A program made the position numbers and the translations under genes. Under the pieces are notes generated by a model, which saw nothing but the letters and a program-made list of their open reading frames with translations, was not told the origin of the DNA and made no database searches. Positions 43,217-51,873 of a stretch of 64,000 nt of DNA are shown in pieces. The DNA comes from Paenibacillus catalpae. Lineage in GTDB: Bacteria > Bacillota > Bacilli > Paenibacillales > Paenibacillaceae. The stretch spans positions 316,479 through 380,478 of the forward strand of contig NZ_FOMT01000002.1 in the NCBI RefSeq assembly GCF_900112695.1, given 5' to 3'. Within the stretch, counting starts at the first letter, position 1, and each line of letters opens with the position of its first letter.

Positions 43217-44890
43217 CTAGACCAGAATGATGATGGGCAGAATCATGGGTCTTCGCTTCGTCTTGGCATACAAGAATTTCCCGACCGATTCCTTAATGCT
43301 TTGCTTATAGAGATTCCAAGGCTTATGGAGATTGTTATCCTGAAGCTGTTCCATTTCGTTTAACGTAATCCGGTGGACTTCCTCCATTAAACCTTCCGAT
43401 TCTTTCACAAATACAAATCCGCGGGAGATAATATCCGGTCCCGATACGATTTTATTGTCCGATTTTCCAACCGTAATAACGATGATTAGAATCCCGTCCG
43501 CAGACAGCACCTTGCGATCGCGCAAGACGACATTTCCTACATCGCCTATTCCTAGACCGTCGACGTACGTGTCGCCATTGGATACCTTTCTTTCCTGTAA
43601 AGCCTCCGACCCGGCGAAATCCACAACGTCTCCATTGTTCAGGATATAAATATTGCTCGCATTGACCCCGACGGATTCGGCTAACTGACGGTGCAGATGA
43701 AGCATACGGTATTCGCCGTGAATGGGAATAAAATATTGAGGCTTCATTAAAGTGAGCATCAGCTTCAGCTCTTCCTGACTGGCGTGGCCGGATACATGCA
43801 TTCCCGTACTTGAGCCTGGGCCGTAGATGACGCTTGCCTTCCTCTCGAACAGATTATCCACGATACGCGCCACATTGCGTTCGTTCCCCGGAATAGGGGA
43901 AGAGGCAAAAATAACGGTATCGCCCGGGTGGACGGCAAGCTGCCGGTGATTGCCGCTGGCAATACGTCCTAACGCAGCCATTGGCTCTCCTTGACTGCCT
44001 GTACACATAACGGTGATTTCGTTTCTCTTATATTTGTTCACATCCGCGATATCTACCAGCATCGTCTGAGGCATATTCAGATAGCCCAATGTGGAGGCAA
44101 TGTCAACAACGTTGACCATGCTTCTGCCGGCTAAAGCGATTTTCCGATCCGTTTTGGCCGCGGCGTCTATAATTTGCTGAAGCCTATGGACATTGGAGGC
44201 GAAGGTTGTGATATAAATCATCCCTTCCGCATTGTAGAAGGCTTCCTGAATGTTAGCTCCGACCAGACGCTCGGAAGGAGTAAATCCCGGACGCTCTGCA
44301 TTGGTACTCTCGGACAAGAGGGCTAATACGCCGTTTTTCCCGATTTCCGCCATTTTGTGAATATCGGCATACTGGTTATTGACCGGAGTCAGATCAAACT
44401 TGAAATCTCCGGTATGAACTACCGTCCCTTGAGGCGTGTGGAAAACAACCCCGAGGCAATCCGGAATACTATGATTGGTGCTGAAAAAGCTGATCGGCAC
44501 GCTGCCCAAGGTGATCTCGGACTGTGAATCAATCTGGTGAAGAGTTGTCGTGCCAAGCAATCCATGCTCCTTCAGCTTTCCCTTTATTAAGCCGAGCGTT
44601 AACCTCGTTGCATAGATTGGCATATTCAACTGCTTGATCACGTAAGGGATTCCGCCTATATGATCCTCATGACCATGCGTAACAACGAGCCCTCTTACTT
44701 TGTCCTCATTTTCAATGAGATAACTGATATCCGGTATGATGACATCGATGCCTAACAAGCTTTCATCCGGAAACTTTGAACCGCAGTCTACAACAATAAG
44801 ATCATCACCGCATTGAATGACGTACATGTTTTTCCCGATTTCGTTAACCCCGCCAAGCGGGATAATTGATAATTTATGATTTGTTGTCAT
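43217..44890 (-). CDS. Ribonuclease J
   Basis: A 557-residue beta-CASP metallo-beta-lactamase RNase acting in mRNA decay and RNA 5'-end maturation. The zinc motif THGHEDHIGG (His72, His74, Asp76, His77) and VVHTGDFKFD, FASNVHRLQQ, CTGSQGEP, SSPIPGNE, SGHASQEELKL and the C-terminal PIHGEYRMLH are all present; the ending KTKRRPMILPIII is the usual one for the C-terminal domain. The ribosome site is weak (GGATGG). It is monocistronic. It could be the J1 or J2 paralogue; I cannot decide without the other copy. Confidence 0.93.
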   Translation of the reverse strand: MTTNHKLSIIPLGGVNEIGKNMYVIQCGDDLIVVDCGSKFPDESLLGIDVIIPDISYLIENEDKVRGLVVTHGHEDHIGGIPYVIKQLNMPIYATRLTLGLIKGKLKEHGLLGTTTLHQIDSQSEITLGSVPISFFSTNHSIPDCLGVVFHTPQGTVVHTGDFKFDLTPVNNQYADIHKMAEIGKNGVLALLSESTNAERPGFTPSERLVGANIQEAFYNAEGMIYITTFASNVHRLQQIIDAAAKTDRKIALAGRSMVNVVDIASTLGYLNMPQTMLVDIADVNKYKRNEITVMCTGSQGEPMAALGRIASGNHRQLAVHPGDTVIFASSPIPGNERNVARIVDNLFERKASVIYGPGSSTGMHVSGHASQEELKLMLTLMKPQYFIPIHGEYRMLHLHRQLAESVGVNASNIYILNNGDVVDFAGSEALQERKVSNGDTYVDGLGIGDVGNVVLRDRKVLSADGILIIVITVGKSDNKIVSGPDIISRGFVFVKESEGLMEEVHRITLNEMEQLQDNNLHKPWNLYKQSIKESVGKFLYAKTKRRPMILPIIILV

Positions 44891-44974
44891 GAACCATCCG
44901 CCAATCCATTTTTGTTATTTTTTCCTTGTTCCGTTGGTTTTCCCGTTCCTAAGGCCCATTATTCTTGGCGAGAA

Positions 44975-45020
44975 TTGATTAATAGGCGAAGTTTAGGTAT
45001 GATATAGGAACAAATGTTCC
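44975..45020 (+). promoter_or_regulatory. Promoter with LexA (SOS) box
   Basis: TTGATT (44975-44980), a 17-base spacer and TATGAT (44998-45003) are followed by GGAACAAATGTTCC (45007-45020), which contains the Gram-positive LexA/DinR core GAAC-N4-GTTC exactly at the expected transcript start. Confidence 0.6.
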
Positions 45021-45047
45021 TATTATTATTGAAGAGAGGGGATTGCC

Positions 45048-45884
45048 ATGGTCATCGAAATCAGAGATATCGTATCCAAGAGCATCCTAAGCGAAGCCAA
45101 GGGATACTTGGATATAGGCTTTACCCATTCCCTTAATCCATATAGCGGATGTGCGTTTGCCTGCAAATATTGCTACGTCAGAGAGATGCCCATTCAGAAA
45201 TTCAAGCAAATCCCATGGGGAGAATGGGTAGATATCAAATCAAATGCGGCGGATATATACCGGAAGGAAGTAATCAAGCTTCGCCGGAAGAACAAGCCGA
45301 TTCATATCTTTATGTCCTCGGCAACAGATCCTTATCAGCCCATCGAGCGGGAAGCGGGAATTACCCGGCGGATTTTGCAGGAAATGCTGGAGTATCCTCC
45401 CGATCTGATTCAAATTCAGACGCGAAGCCCGCTTATATTGAAGGATCTGGACATTATCGCGGAGCTTAAGGACAAATGCGAGGTTCTAGTATCGATGACG
45501 ATAGAGACGGATCGTGAAGATATGAAGCAGCTGTTCGCCCCTTATGCGCCAGGCATCAAGCTGCGTTTGAAGGCGCTGAGAGACGTTCATGATGCCGGAA
45601 TTATGACGCAGGCTGCTATCTCTCCCGTGCTGCCGTTTACGCCTGATTTTCCGAAGACACTCGAGGGGATAGCTGATCGGATCTGGATTGATACGCTTAG
45701 CATCGGAGATGGCTCAATGGGGAAAAGGTCGAAGCGGCTGGGGATGCCCCAGCTGTTTGATGATCATGATCTTACGGATTGGTACCGGAGTGATATTCAT
45801 GTGCGGGTGGAGACGTATTTCCGCTCCTTCTACCCGACAGAGATGATTCATGTGTCGAAGAGCGAGGCATTTCCACTCCGCTAG
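45048..45884 (+). CDS. SPL-family radical SAM protein
   Basis: A 278-residue radical SAM enzyme of the COG1533/spore-photoproduct-lyase-like family. The 4Fe-4S motif is CAFACKYC (Cys35, Cys39, Cys42) after THSLNPYSG; HIFMSSATDPYQPIE, IQTRSPLI and VSMTIETDRED are further family blocks. It is shorter than true SplB (about 340) and lacks its N-terminal part, so the substrate is uncertain. GAGAGGGGA precedes the ATG. A LexA-like box at its promoter suggests DNA-damage induction, which would agree with a DNA-repair role. Confidence 0.85.
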   Translation: MVIEIRDIVSKSILSEAKGYLDIGFTHSLNPYSGCAFACKYCYVREMPIQKFKQIPWGEWVDIKSNAADIYRKEVIKLRRKNKPIHIFMSSATDPYQPIEREAGITRRILQEMLEYPPDLIQIQTRSPLILKDLDIIAELKDKCEVLVSMTIETDREDMKQLFAPYAPGIKLRLKALRDVHDAGIMTQAAISPVLPFTPDFPKTLEGIADRIWIDTLSIGDGSMGKRSKRLGMPQLFDDHDLTDWYRSDIHVRVETYFRSFYPTEMIHVSKSEAFPLR

Positions 45885-45999
45885 CAGAGAAGAAGAGACC
45901 GCCTCATAAGGGATTCACTTGCTAAAGAAACGGTCAAGGAGCGGCTTCTTTTCGGTTTGTCCTTAAGGGGTTTGATTGACAGGTTAATGGCAAAACGGA

Positions 46000-46114
46000 G
46001 CATTTTAATGATTCTGGAGAAGCGATAGCGTTCGCTTTTGTGAAGGGATTCCAACCCTACCTCGTTAATTCAAGGAATCCCTGAGCAATGGCGATTGGAA
46101 GAACATTAAAATGC
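46000..46114. repeat. Nested inverted-repeat element (structured non-coding element)
   Basis: Outer arms GCATTTTAATG (46000-46010) and CATTAAAATGC (46104-46114) are perfect inverted repeats. Inside are AGGGATTCC (46044-46052) / GGAATCCCT (46074-46082), the hairpin AGCGA-TAGCGT-TCGCT (46021-46036) and CAAT-GGCG-ATTG (46087-46098). The 115-base unit could fold as a closed multi-branched structure on either strand. It lies in the 45885-46305 gap, which otherwise has only a terminator. It looks like a MITE- or REP-like element or a structured RNA. Confidence 0.55.
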
Positions 46115-46140
46115 GTAGTTTGCTATATAACCCGAACAGG

Positions 46141-46176
46141 GGTGTCCCATTGTCATTTTCATGGTACACCTTTTTG
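46141..46176 (+). terminator. Terminator-like hairpin
   Basis: GGTGT-CCAT (46141-46150) pairs with ATGG-ACACC (46161-46170), each arm with one unpaired base, followed by TTTTTG. It points toward the SGNH hydrolase gene, so it may end a transcript from the repeat region or the radical SAM gene. Confidence 0.5.
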
Positions 46177-46305
46177 TGTATCCCGATAGAAAGAAGTCTG
46201 CTATTATGCATTGAAAAAGGCAGAACCTGCCATTAAACTAGGAGTTGATATGGACGGAATGAATCAAAAAGCACAGGTTGTTTTATAAGAGGGGGAGGAA
46301 GACCA

Positions 46306-46965
46306 ATGTTGTTGGGACAAGAAGCGAAGCTGGTCATGATTGGAGATTCCATTACGGATTGCGAACGGGCAAGACCTAGAGGTGAAGGGCTGTTCGGAGC
46401 TATTGGCAAAGGTTACGTTTCGCTGGTAGATGCCCTGCTGACGGCGACATATCCGGAGCTCGGCATTCGCGTTGTGAACATGGGGTCAAGCGGCAATAAC
46501 GTTCGCGACCTGGAGGAACGCTGGCAGACGGATGTGCTGGATCTGAAGCCGGACTGGCTGTCGATTATGATTGGCACTAACGATGTCTGGAGGCAATATG
46601 ATATGCCGGCTCAAACCGAGCAGCATGTCTATATAGAAGAATATGAAGAAAAACTGGAGTCGCTTGTGAAGCGCACGCGGCCACAGCTGCAAGGACTGGT
46701 GTTAATGACGCCATTTTATATTGAGCCCAATGAGGCAGATCCGATGCGCAGCACGATGGATCAATACGGCGAGGTCGTCAAGCGGATTGCTTCCAAGTAC
46801 GACGCCAGGTTTGTTGATACGCAAGCAGCGTTTAACCGGGTTCTCGCTCATATTTATCCGGCAACACTGGCATGGGACCGGGTTCATCCGAATATGTCGG
46901 GACATGCGGTTCTCGCTCGAGCTTTCCTGCAAGTGATAGAATACGATTACAACCGCGGCTTGTAA
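46306..46965 (+). CDS. SGNH/GDSL-family hydrolase
   Basis: A 219-residue esterase without signal peptide. Block I MIGDSITDC gives the nucleophile Ser15; block II Gly lies in VVNMGSSGNNVRD; block III is MIGTNDVW; and block V WDRVHPN gives Asp191 and His194. This layout fits intracellular carbohydrate esterases such as rhamnogalacturonan or xylan acetylesterases. GGGGGAGGAAG precedes the ATG. A terminator (46973-47001) separates it from the convergent MMPL gene. It would deacetylate oligosaccharides, but its substrate is not fixed by sequence. Confidence 0.88.
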   Translation: MLLGQEAKLVMIGDSITDCERARPRGEGLFGAIGKGYVSLVDALLTATYPELGIRVVNMGSSGNNVRDLEERWQTDVLDLKPDWLSIMIGTNDVWRQYDMPAQTEQHVYIEEYEEKLESLVKRTRPQLQGLVLMTPFYIEPNEADPMRSTMDQYGEVVKRIASKYDARFVDTQAAFNRVLAHIYPATLAWDRVHPNMSGHAVLARAFLQVIEYDYNRGL

Positions 46966-46972
46966 ATAGGGA

Positions 46973-47001
46973 AAGGGACCACTGACAGCAGTGGTCCCTT
47001 C
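46973..47001. terminator. Bidirectional terminator between convergent genes
   Basis: AAGGGACCACTG pairs with CAGTGGTCCCTT around a 4-base loop, then TTTG on the plus strand. It serves the SGNH gene and the MMPL gene. Confidence 0.75.
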
Positions 47002-47014
47002 TTTGTCTAACGGC

Positions 47015-49396
47015 TTAGTGAGCCCGACTAGGTTTAGCCTTAATGTCTTTATTATCTTTTGCGCTTGTAGACTTGTTAAGCTCGGCAATCAGCTTGTCGC
47101 CTTCGACGTCGAGGTTCGGCAAGATGCGGTCGAGCCATTTTGGCATACCCCATGCTTTGTCGCCAAAGACAGCCATAATGGCCGGAACAAGCGCCATGCG
47201 AACGAAGAAGGCATCGATCAGAATACCGATGGTAAGGGCAAAGCCGATCTGCTTCAGCATAATATCTTCCGTCAGGATAAAGCCGGCGAAGACGGAGACC
47301 ATGATGACGGCAGCTGCCACAACGACGCGGCTTGCTTGCTTGTATCCATCGATAACACTCGAAGTTCCTTTATGCCCGTGCACGTAAGCTTCCCGCATGG
47401 AGCTGACAAGGAATACTTGATAGTCCATTGCAAGACCGTACAGAATGCCGGATACCATAATCGGCATAAAGCTGAGAAGCGGGCCGCCGGTATCAAAGCC
47501 AAACAAGTCATGCAGCCAGCCCCATTGGAAGACCGCCGTTGTAACACCGAAGGTAGCGAGAATACTAAGCAGGAAGCCAATCGTAGCTTTCACCGGAACG
47601 ATAATCGACCGGAAGACGAGCAGCAGAATGATCAGCGACAGGATGAGAATGATGCCGATATAGATCGGGAACACCTCGGCCAGCTTCGCGGACATGTCAA
47701 TGTTGATCGCGGTGAAGCCGGTCACGCCTAGCGTCACTTTATTGTTTTGCGAGATGCTGGAGTCATGATCACGAAGCTCCTGAACGAGATTGTTTGTTGC
47801 TTCGTCCGTTGGACCAGACTTCGGAATGACACTAATGATGCCGATGTCCCCGGTTTGGTTAATCCCCATTGGAGAAACGACCGCGACATCGTCATGCTGC
47901 TGGATATCCTGTACAAGCTTGCCCAGCAATTCTGGCGTAACTTTGTCGGAAGAGTTCGCAGGTTCAGCAACCAGAAGCAACGGAGAGTTAAAGCCTTCCC
48001 CAAAGCCAGCCGAGATGGCGTCATAACTTTGTCTTGCTGCCGTATCCAGGTTCGCCGTGTCGCCGGAAGGCATGCCAAGCTTCATATCGGCAGCAGGAAT
48101 GGCTGCTGTACCAAGGATTACGATAACACCAAGAATCACGAGCCAGCGGCGTTTCACCACTCCGTTCGCCCAGCGGTGTGCCGTTCCTTGACGGGCTACC
48201 TTCTCTTGCTCTTTGTTTTTCTGACGTGCTTTGTCCGAGCAGATTCGCTCTCCTACAAGACCAAGCAGTGCCGGCAGCAGCGTCAGCGCTACCAGGACGT
48301 TAATGAAGACACTCGCTGCAGCGACCAGCGCCATCGCAGTCAAGAAATCAATATTCATAACAACCATGCCGCATAATGCGATAATAACGGTTAGTCCGGC
48401 GAAGAATACCGCACTGCCGGCAGTGCCGACCGCTCTGCTCGCCGCTTCGCGTGCGCTTAAACCTTGATCCATGATCATGCGGCGCTGACGGTTCACGATA
48501 AATAGGGAATAGTCGATGCCGACTGCCAAACCAACCATCATGGCAAGAGCTGGAGTGATATCGGTCATCGGAATGAATTTGGAGAGGGAATAAGCGCCCC
48601 CTACACTAATGCCTACACCAAGAAGTGCCGTCACAAGCGGAAGACCGGCTGCAACAACAGAGCCAAGCGTAATAAAGAGAACGACCGCTGCAACCACAAT
48701 GCCGATGCCTTCGGTAGCGCCTATTGCGGGCTTGCCAACAAGCGTGTCGCTTGGCAATGCTTTAATCCCCAAGTTTGCTTGCTCAACAGCCGTAACGTCA
48801 TCAACGACCGAGTCAATAACCTCTTGCGGCAGCGACATCTGCTGAACGGTGAACTGGAATTGGAACAAGGCTACGTTGCCGTCGGACGAGATCATAACGC
48901 CAGGCACCGGATTGCCATCCACGATCAGAGGACCATATGGAGCCTGCTGAGCTGCAGATGTCTGATCCGTGTTTGCGCCTTGTGCGTCTTGTGTGTCTTG
49001 TGCGCCGCCGGCAGCAGCTCCGGATTGAGCAGCGTCAGTAGCTGTTGCACCAGCCGCCGCAGCTATTTCAGCCGGATTAATGACATAGTCAATGCCATAC
49101 ACATCATTGATCGATTTCATAACGGCGGCTATGCGTTCCGGGGTATCCAGACGTTCGCCTTGAGGAGCCGTGAACACAACGCTCGCTTGCCCGCCGGATG
49201 CTTCAGGCAGTTCTTTGGCCAACTGGTCTAATACCTTTTGCGCTTCGGTGCCTTTAATCTTCATCTCAGAGCTGGTGTGAATGCCATTAATGCCAATCAA
49301 GGCACCAACAATACCGAGAATAGCGACCCAGGCGATGATGAAATGCCAGGGCTTGTTATAAGCGGTTTTGCCTATTTTGTACAGGAAAGTAGACAT
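47015..49396 (-). CDS. MMPL-family transporter
   Basis: A 793-residue RND-superfamily membrane exporter of the MMPL type, made of two homologous halves. Each half has a first helix (HFIIAWVAILGIVGALIGI; WLVILGVIVILGTAAIPAAD), an extracellular loop and a five-helix bundle (e.g. VVAAVVLFITLGSVVAAGLP, MVGLAVGIDYSLFIVNRQRR; ILYGLAMDYQVFLVSSMREA). The GIDYSLF and AMDYQVF motifs are the MMPL Asp-Tyr pairs used in proton transfer. An Ala/Gln/Asp-rich insert at about 120-160 is low-complexity. AAGGAG precedes the ATG. It lies 49 bases after the TetR gene and is probably co-transcribed and repressed by it. Export of lipids or hydrophobic drugs is likely. Confidence 0.9.
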   Translation of the reverse strand: MSTFLYKIGKTAYNKPWHFIIAWVAILGIVGALIGINGIHTSSEMKIKGTEAQKVLDQLAKELPEASGGQASVVFTAPQGERLDTPERIAAVMKSINDVYGIDYVINPAEIAAAAGATATDAAQSGAAAGGAQDTQDAQGANTDQTSAAQQAPYGPLIVDGNPVPGVMISSDGNVALFQFQFTVQQMSLPQEVIDSVVDDVTAVEQANLGIKALPSDTLVGKPAIGATEGIGIVVAAVVLFITLGSVVAAGLPLVTALLGVGISVGGAYSLSKFIPMTDITPALAMMVGLAVGIDYSLFIVNRQRRMIMDQGLSAREAASRAVGTAGSAVFFAGLTVIIALCGMVVMNIDFLTAMALVAAASVFINVLVALTLLPALLGLVGERICSDKARQKNKEQEKVARQGTAHRWANGVVKRRWLVILGVIVILGTAAIPAADMKLGMPSGDTANLDTAARQSYDAISAGFGEGFNSPLLLVAEPANSSDKVTPELLGKLVQDIQQHDDVAVVSPMGINQTGDIGIISVIPKSGPTDEATNNLVQELRDHDSSISQNNKVTLGVTGFTAINIDMSAKLAEVFPIYIGIILILSLIILLLVFRSIIVPVKATIGFLLSILATFGVTTAVFQWGWLHDLFGFDTGGPLLSFMPIMVSGILYGLAMDYQVFLVSSMREAYVHGHKGTSSVIDGYKQASRVVVAAAVIMVSVFAGFILTEDIMLKQIGFALTIGILIDAFFVRMALVPAIMAVFGDKAWGMPKWLDRILPNLDVEGDKLIAELNKSTSAKDNKDIKAKPSRAH

Positions 49397-49445
49397 AACA
49401 GTAAGTTTCTCCTTTTATATAGGGGATAATATGGCAGTACTGCAA

Positions 49446-50060
49446 TCAGAAACCGTTCTTTAAGTAACCGAACATTTCGTCTAAATATTGATCCAGAGGG
49501 ATGGAATCCGGCGACTCCTCGCTTGCCTGACCGGGGAACAGGATGTTGCTGCTGCCATACATCATGGGAAGCGCAGCGCCATATGCGGCGCCAACGAGCA
49601 GCTGGATGTATCCTTTCGGATAATGTTCCTCGAATAGATCAAACAGTAATTGCTGGGCAAGCCCTTGATGGCTGTGAAGAGCGCTAAGGATATAAGGCGC
49701 GAGCGTAGAATGCTTCTCGGAGAGCTTGACGAGATCACGCGTTTTTTTGAACAGTCCAGCGGTAAGCTCCATCCTGACCAGATGCTCCATGACTTCTAGC
49801 GGGGTGGAGTTTTCCGGCAGATTCTCGAACAGATGCTGAACCTCATCCACATTATTGAACGCAGAGGCGCCCATTACAACCGCTTCCTCCTTACAGGAGA
49901 AATGGTTCGCAAACGTTCTTCTCGAATATCCCGCACGCTGTACAACATCCTCAACAACAAAGCCATCCAGTCCAAGTTCCATCGCCAGATCAAACGCGGC
50001 TTCGGCCAGTGCATTTGCCGTTGCCTCTCTTTTGACATCACGCAAGCTTTGTTTGTTCAT
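49446..50060 (-). CDS. TetR-family transcriptional regulator
   Basis: A 204-residue repressor. Residues 1-60: AFDLAMELGLDGFVVEDVVQ, RAGYSRRTFANHFSCKEEAV is the TetR helix-turn-helix with the YSRRTFANHF recognition helix. The rest is a helical ligand domain. The frame is open upstream to 50252, but the protein family begins at about NKQSLRDVKR, so I take ATG 50060; GTG 50084 is possible. The palindrome at 50113-50135 lies 53 bases upstream. It is the first gene of an operon with the MMPL exporter, an arrangement typical of drug or lipid efflux control. Confidence 0.88.
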   Translation of the reverse strand: MNKQSLRDVKREATANALAEAAFDLAMELGLDGFVVEDVVQRAGYSRRTFANHFSCKEEAVVMGASAFNNVDEVQHLFENLPENSTPLEVMEHLVRMELTAGLFKKTRDLVKLSEKHSTLAPYILSALHSHQGLAQQLLFDLFEEHYPKGYIQLLVGAAYGAALPMMYGSSNILFPGQASEESPDSIPLDQYLDEMFGYLKNGF

Positions 50061-50098
50061 GGTTCTTCGGCCGTATGCCTTCACCTCGATTCTATTAG

Positions 50099-50135
50099 CT
50101 GTATTTATTATATTATTGCCCAATGGGCAATAATG
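50099..50135 (-). promoter_or_regulatory. TetR-type operator and promoter of the efflux operon
   Basis: ATTATTGCCC (50113-50122), AAT, GGGCAATAAT (50126-50135) is a perfect 10-base inverted repeat. On the minus strand it fills the spacer just upstream of a TATAAT (complement at about 50107-50112), so a bound repressor would exclude RNA polymerase. Confidence 0.65.
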
Positions 50136-50259
50136 CACAATGGGAAGAGTTTGACGGTTTTGTGGCAGAATGGAACCCGGGTCATCCGATCGAAGCCGAT
50201 GTACTATTCTTGTTGCGAACGCCCTGTTTATGTGATGACCAACAACATTCAATAAAACG

Positions 50260-50290
50260 AAAGACCAGGGAATCGTTTTCCCTGGTCTTT
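50260..50290 (-). terminator. Terminator of the alpha/beta hydrolase gene
   Basis: AAAGACCAGGG (50260-50270) pairs with CCCTGGTCTTT (50280-50290), immediately after the stop codon of the 50295-51098 gene; on the minus strand the stem ends in a T-run. Confidence 0.75.
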
Positions 50291-50294
50291 CCCG

Positions 50295-51098
50295 TTACTC
50301 CACACCAAACCCGATTGAATCGAGCCACTCCACGCATAAGTTGAACCAATGGGCGCAGTGCGGATTAGGCGTATTCACTTCGGTGTTGCACATGGACAGC
50401 CCGTGCTGTCCTTTATTAAAGATATGGCATTCGAAAGGTACCTGATGTTTGCGCAGAGCGCTGATTAGGAGCAAGGCATTCTCGACTGTTACAGCAGGAT
50501 CATCCTCCGTGTGCCAGATGAAGGTCGGAGGCGTTTCGCTGTTCACCCGCTTGTCGATTGAGAAGAATTCGGCCGCCGCATCATCCTCGTGAGAACCGCT
50601 CAGGTTATAGAACGAACCCCGATGCGCGAATTCGCCGGAGGAGATGACGGGATACCCCAAGATTATGGCATTAGGCTTCCCAATATCCCGGGTGCGGTTC
50701 AACCGCTCCATTAGCGCGGGTTCATTCCACATGGTTCCTGTTGATGCCGCCAGATGTCCGCCTGCCGAGAAGCCGCATACCGCAATTTTATCCTCTGCAA
50801 TACGCCACTCCTCTGCACGTTCCTTAAAAAGTCGAATGGACTCGAACGCTTCGATCATGGGCTGCATATCCCTTGCGTCTTCCCCGCAGGAATATCGCAG
50901 AACAGCCGCGTGATAGCCGGCATTGTAGAAGGCAATGGCAACCGGTTCTGCTTCCCGTTCGGATACGATTCCGTACCCTCCCCCTGGAGTTATCAAAATA
51001 ATGGGACGTGCTTTGTCACTCAATTCCATAATGTCATGAAGATAGACGGTAAGAGCAGCCTTTTTGCCGTGCTCAAGTTTAATCGTTTCCAGCTTCAT
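50295..51098 (-). CDS. Alpha/beta hydrolase (acetyl esterase/xylan esterase-like)
   Basis: A 267-residue cytoplasmic esterase. The block ILITPGGGYGIVSEREAEPV is the oxyanion hole region (GGGY), VCGFSAGGHLA is the nucleophile elbow, WHTEDDPAVTVENAL carries the catalytic Asp and FNKGQHGLSM the catalytic His. This fits the BD-FAE/acetyl-esterase group acting on acetylated xylan or small esters. AGGAGG at about 51109-51114 fits ATG 51098 better than ATG 51107, which is only 2 bases away. It is monocistronic. Confidence 0.88.
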   Translation of the reverse strand: MKLETIKLEHGKKAALTVYLHDIMELSDKARPIILITPGGGYGIVSEREAEPVAIAFYNAGYHAAVLRYSCGEDARDMQPMIEAFESIRLFKERAEEWRIAEDKIAVCGFSAGGHLAASTGTMWNEPALMERLNRTRDIGKPNAIILGYPVISSGEFAHRGSFYNLSGSHEDDAAAEFFSIDKRVNSETPPTFIWHTEDDPAVTVENALLLISALRKHQVPFECHIFNKGQHGLSMCNTEVNTPNPHCAHWFNLCVEWLDSIGFGVE

Positions 51099-51310
51099 TA
51101 TGATCATGTCCTCCTGATATCGGATCTTGAATCGATAACAACACTCTCCAAGTTTAGCGCATAATCAGGCTGGCTTCTCGCTCGATTTTGTGCATTTTAA
51201 GAGGACCTAAGCAGATTTTGTCCTAAGCTAGATAAGCCCGATTCCGGCTATGAACAGGATTCCGAACGCCGTAGGATAAGGGGCTCCCGAGACTTTCTCG
51301 GCAGTCTGAG

Positions 51311-51341
51311 AGAGAGGGTGCCCGACATGGGCACCCTCTCT
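51311..51341 (-). terminator. Terminator-like hairpin after the cupin gene
   Basis: AGAGAGGGTGCCC (51311-51323) pairs perfectly with GGGCACCCTCTCT (51329-51341), 12 bases after the stop codon of the minus-strand cupin gene. There is no clear T-run. Confidence 0.55.
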
Positions 51342-51352
51342 ATTTCTGCAAA

Positions 51353-51670
51353 CTAACGCTTCAGCAAATCCTCGCGCACCGGCGTGAACACATCGAGCAG
51401 TACCGATGCTTCCAGCGCGGTTACCCCATGCCTCGCTTCGCTCGGAATGCAGATGGTATCGCCTGCAGCGAGCACGGTTTCCACGCCGTTGATGCGGAAA
51501 GCGATCCTTCCCTTCATGCAATAGCTCATCTGTTCATGCGGATGGCTGTGCTCATAGCCTTCAGCCCCCGGTTCAAAATGCACCTCCATCATCATCAGGC
51601 TGTCGCCTGCCTGCTTGATGCACCGGGTAACGCCCGGCTCCGCATTTTCCCATACTCCGATATTACTCAT
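51353..51670 (-). CDS. Cupin-domain protein
   Basis: A 105-residue single-domain cupin. The first motif is EHSHPHEQMSYCMKGRIAF with metal-binding His/His/Glu (GYEHSHPHEQ), the second is GDTICIPSEARHGVTAL with the fourth ligand His. The length is typical of stand-alone cupins. The upstream bases hold GGGAGAG. Enzyme or sensor role is unknown. Confidence 0.85.
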   Translation of the reverse strand: MSNIGVWENAEPGVTRCIKQAGDSLMMMEVHFEPGAEGYEHSHPHEQMSYCMKGRIAFRINGVETVLAAGDTICIPSEARHGVTALEASVLLDVFTPVREDLLKR

Positions 51671-51801
51671 AGCCTGTTCACTCTCCCTAACCTTGATGTC
51701 TTCATGCCCATACGTGAAGTGTAGCGCAGTTTGCCTCGTCTTGGCAGTGCTAATCAGAAGGAACTAAAAAAACCACAAAAAATTATAAAATTACTCAAAT
51801 A

Positions 51802-51828
51802 CGGCTCACCGGCTCACACCGCTACAAT
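51802..51828 (+). promoter_or_regulatory. Tandem 8-base repeat and -10 box upstream of the TRAP operon
   Basis: CGGCTCAC occurs twice head to tail (51802-51809, 51810-51817), five bases before a TACAAT -10 box (51823-51828) that lacks a recognisable -35. Such placement is typical of activator sites and could serve the AraC-type regulator at 56694. Confidence 0.45.
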
Positions 51829-51873
51829 AAAAGCGCAGGCCATCGTGCCTTACAAACCGTAGGGGGAGGATAA

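Noticed and set aside
51228..51521. 97-codon minus-strand frame overlapping the cupin gene
   Set aside because: Overlaps the cupin gene in another frame; the hydrophobic end alone is not enough to call a gene.
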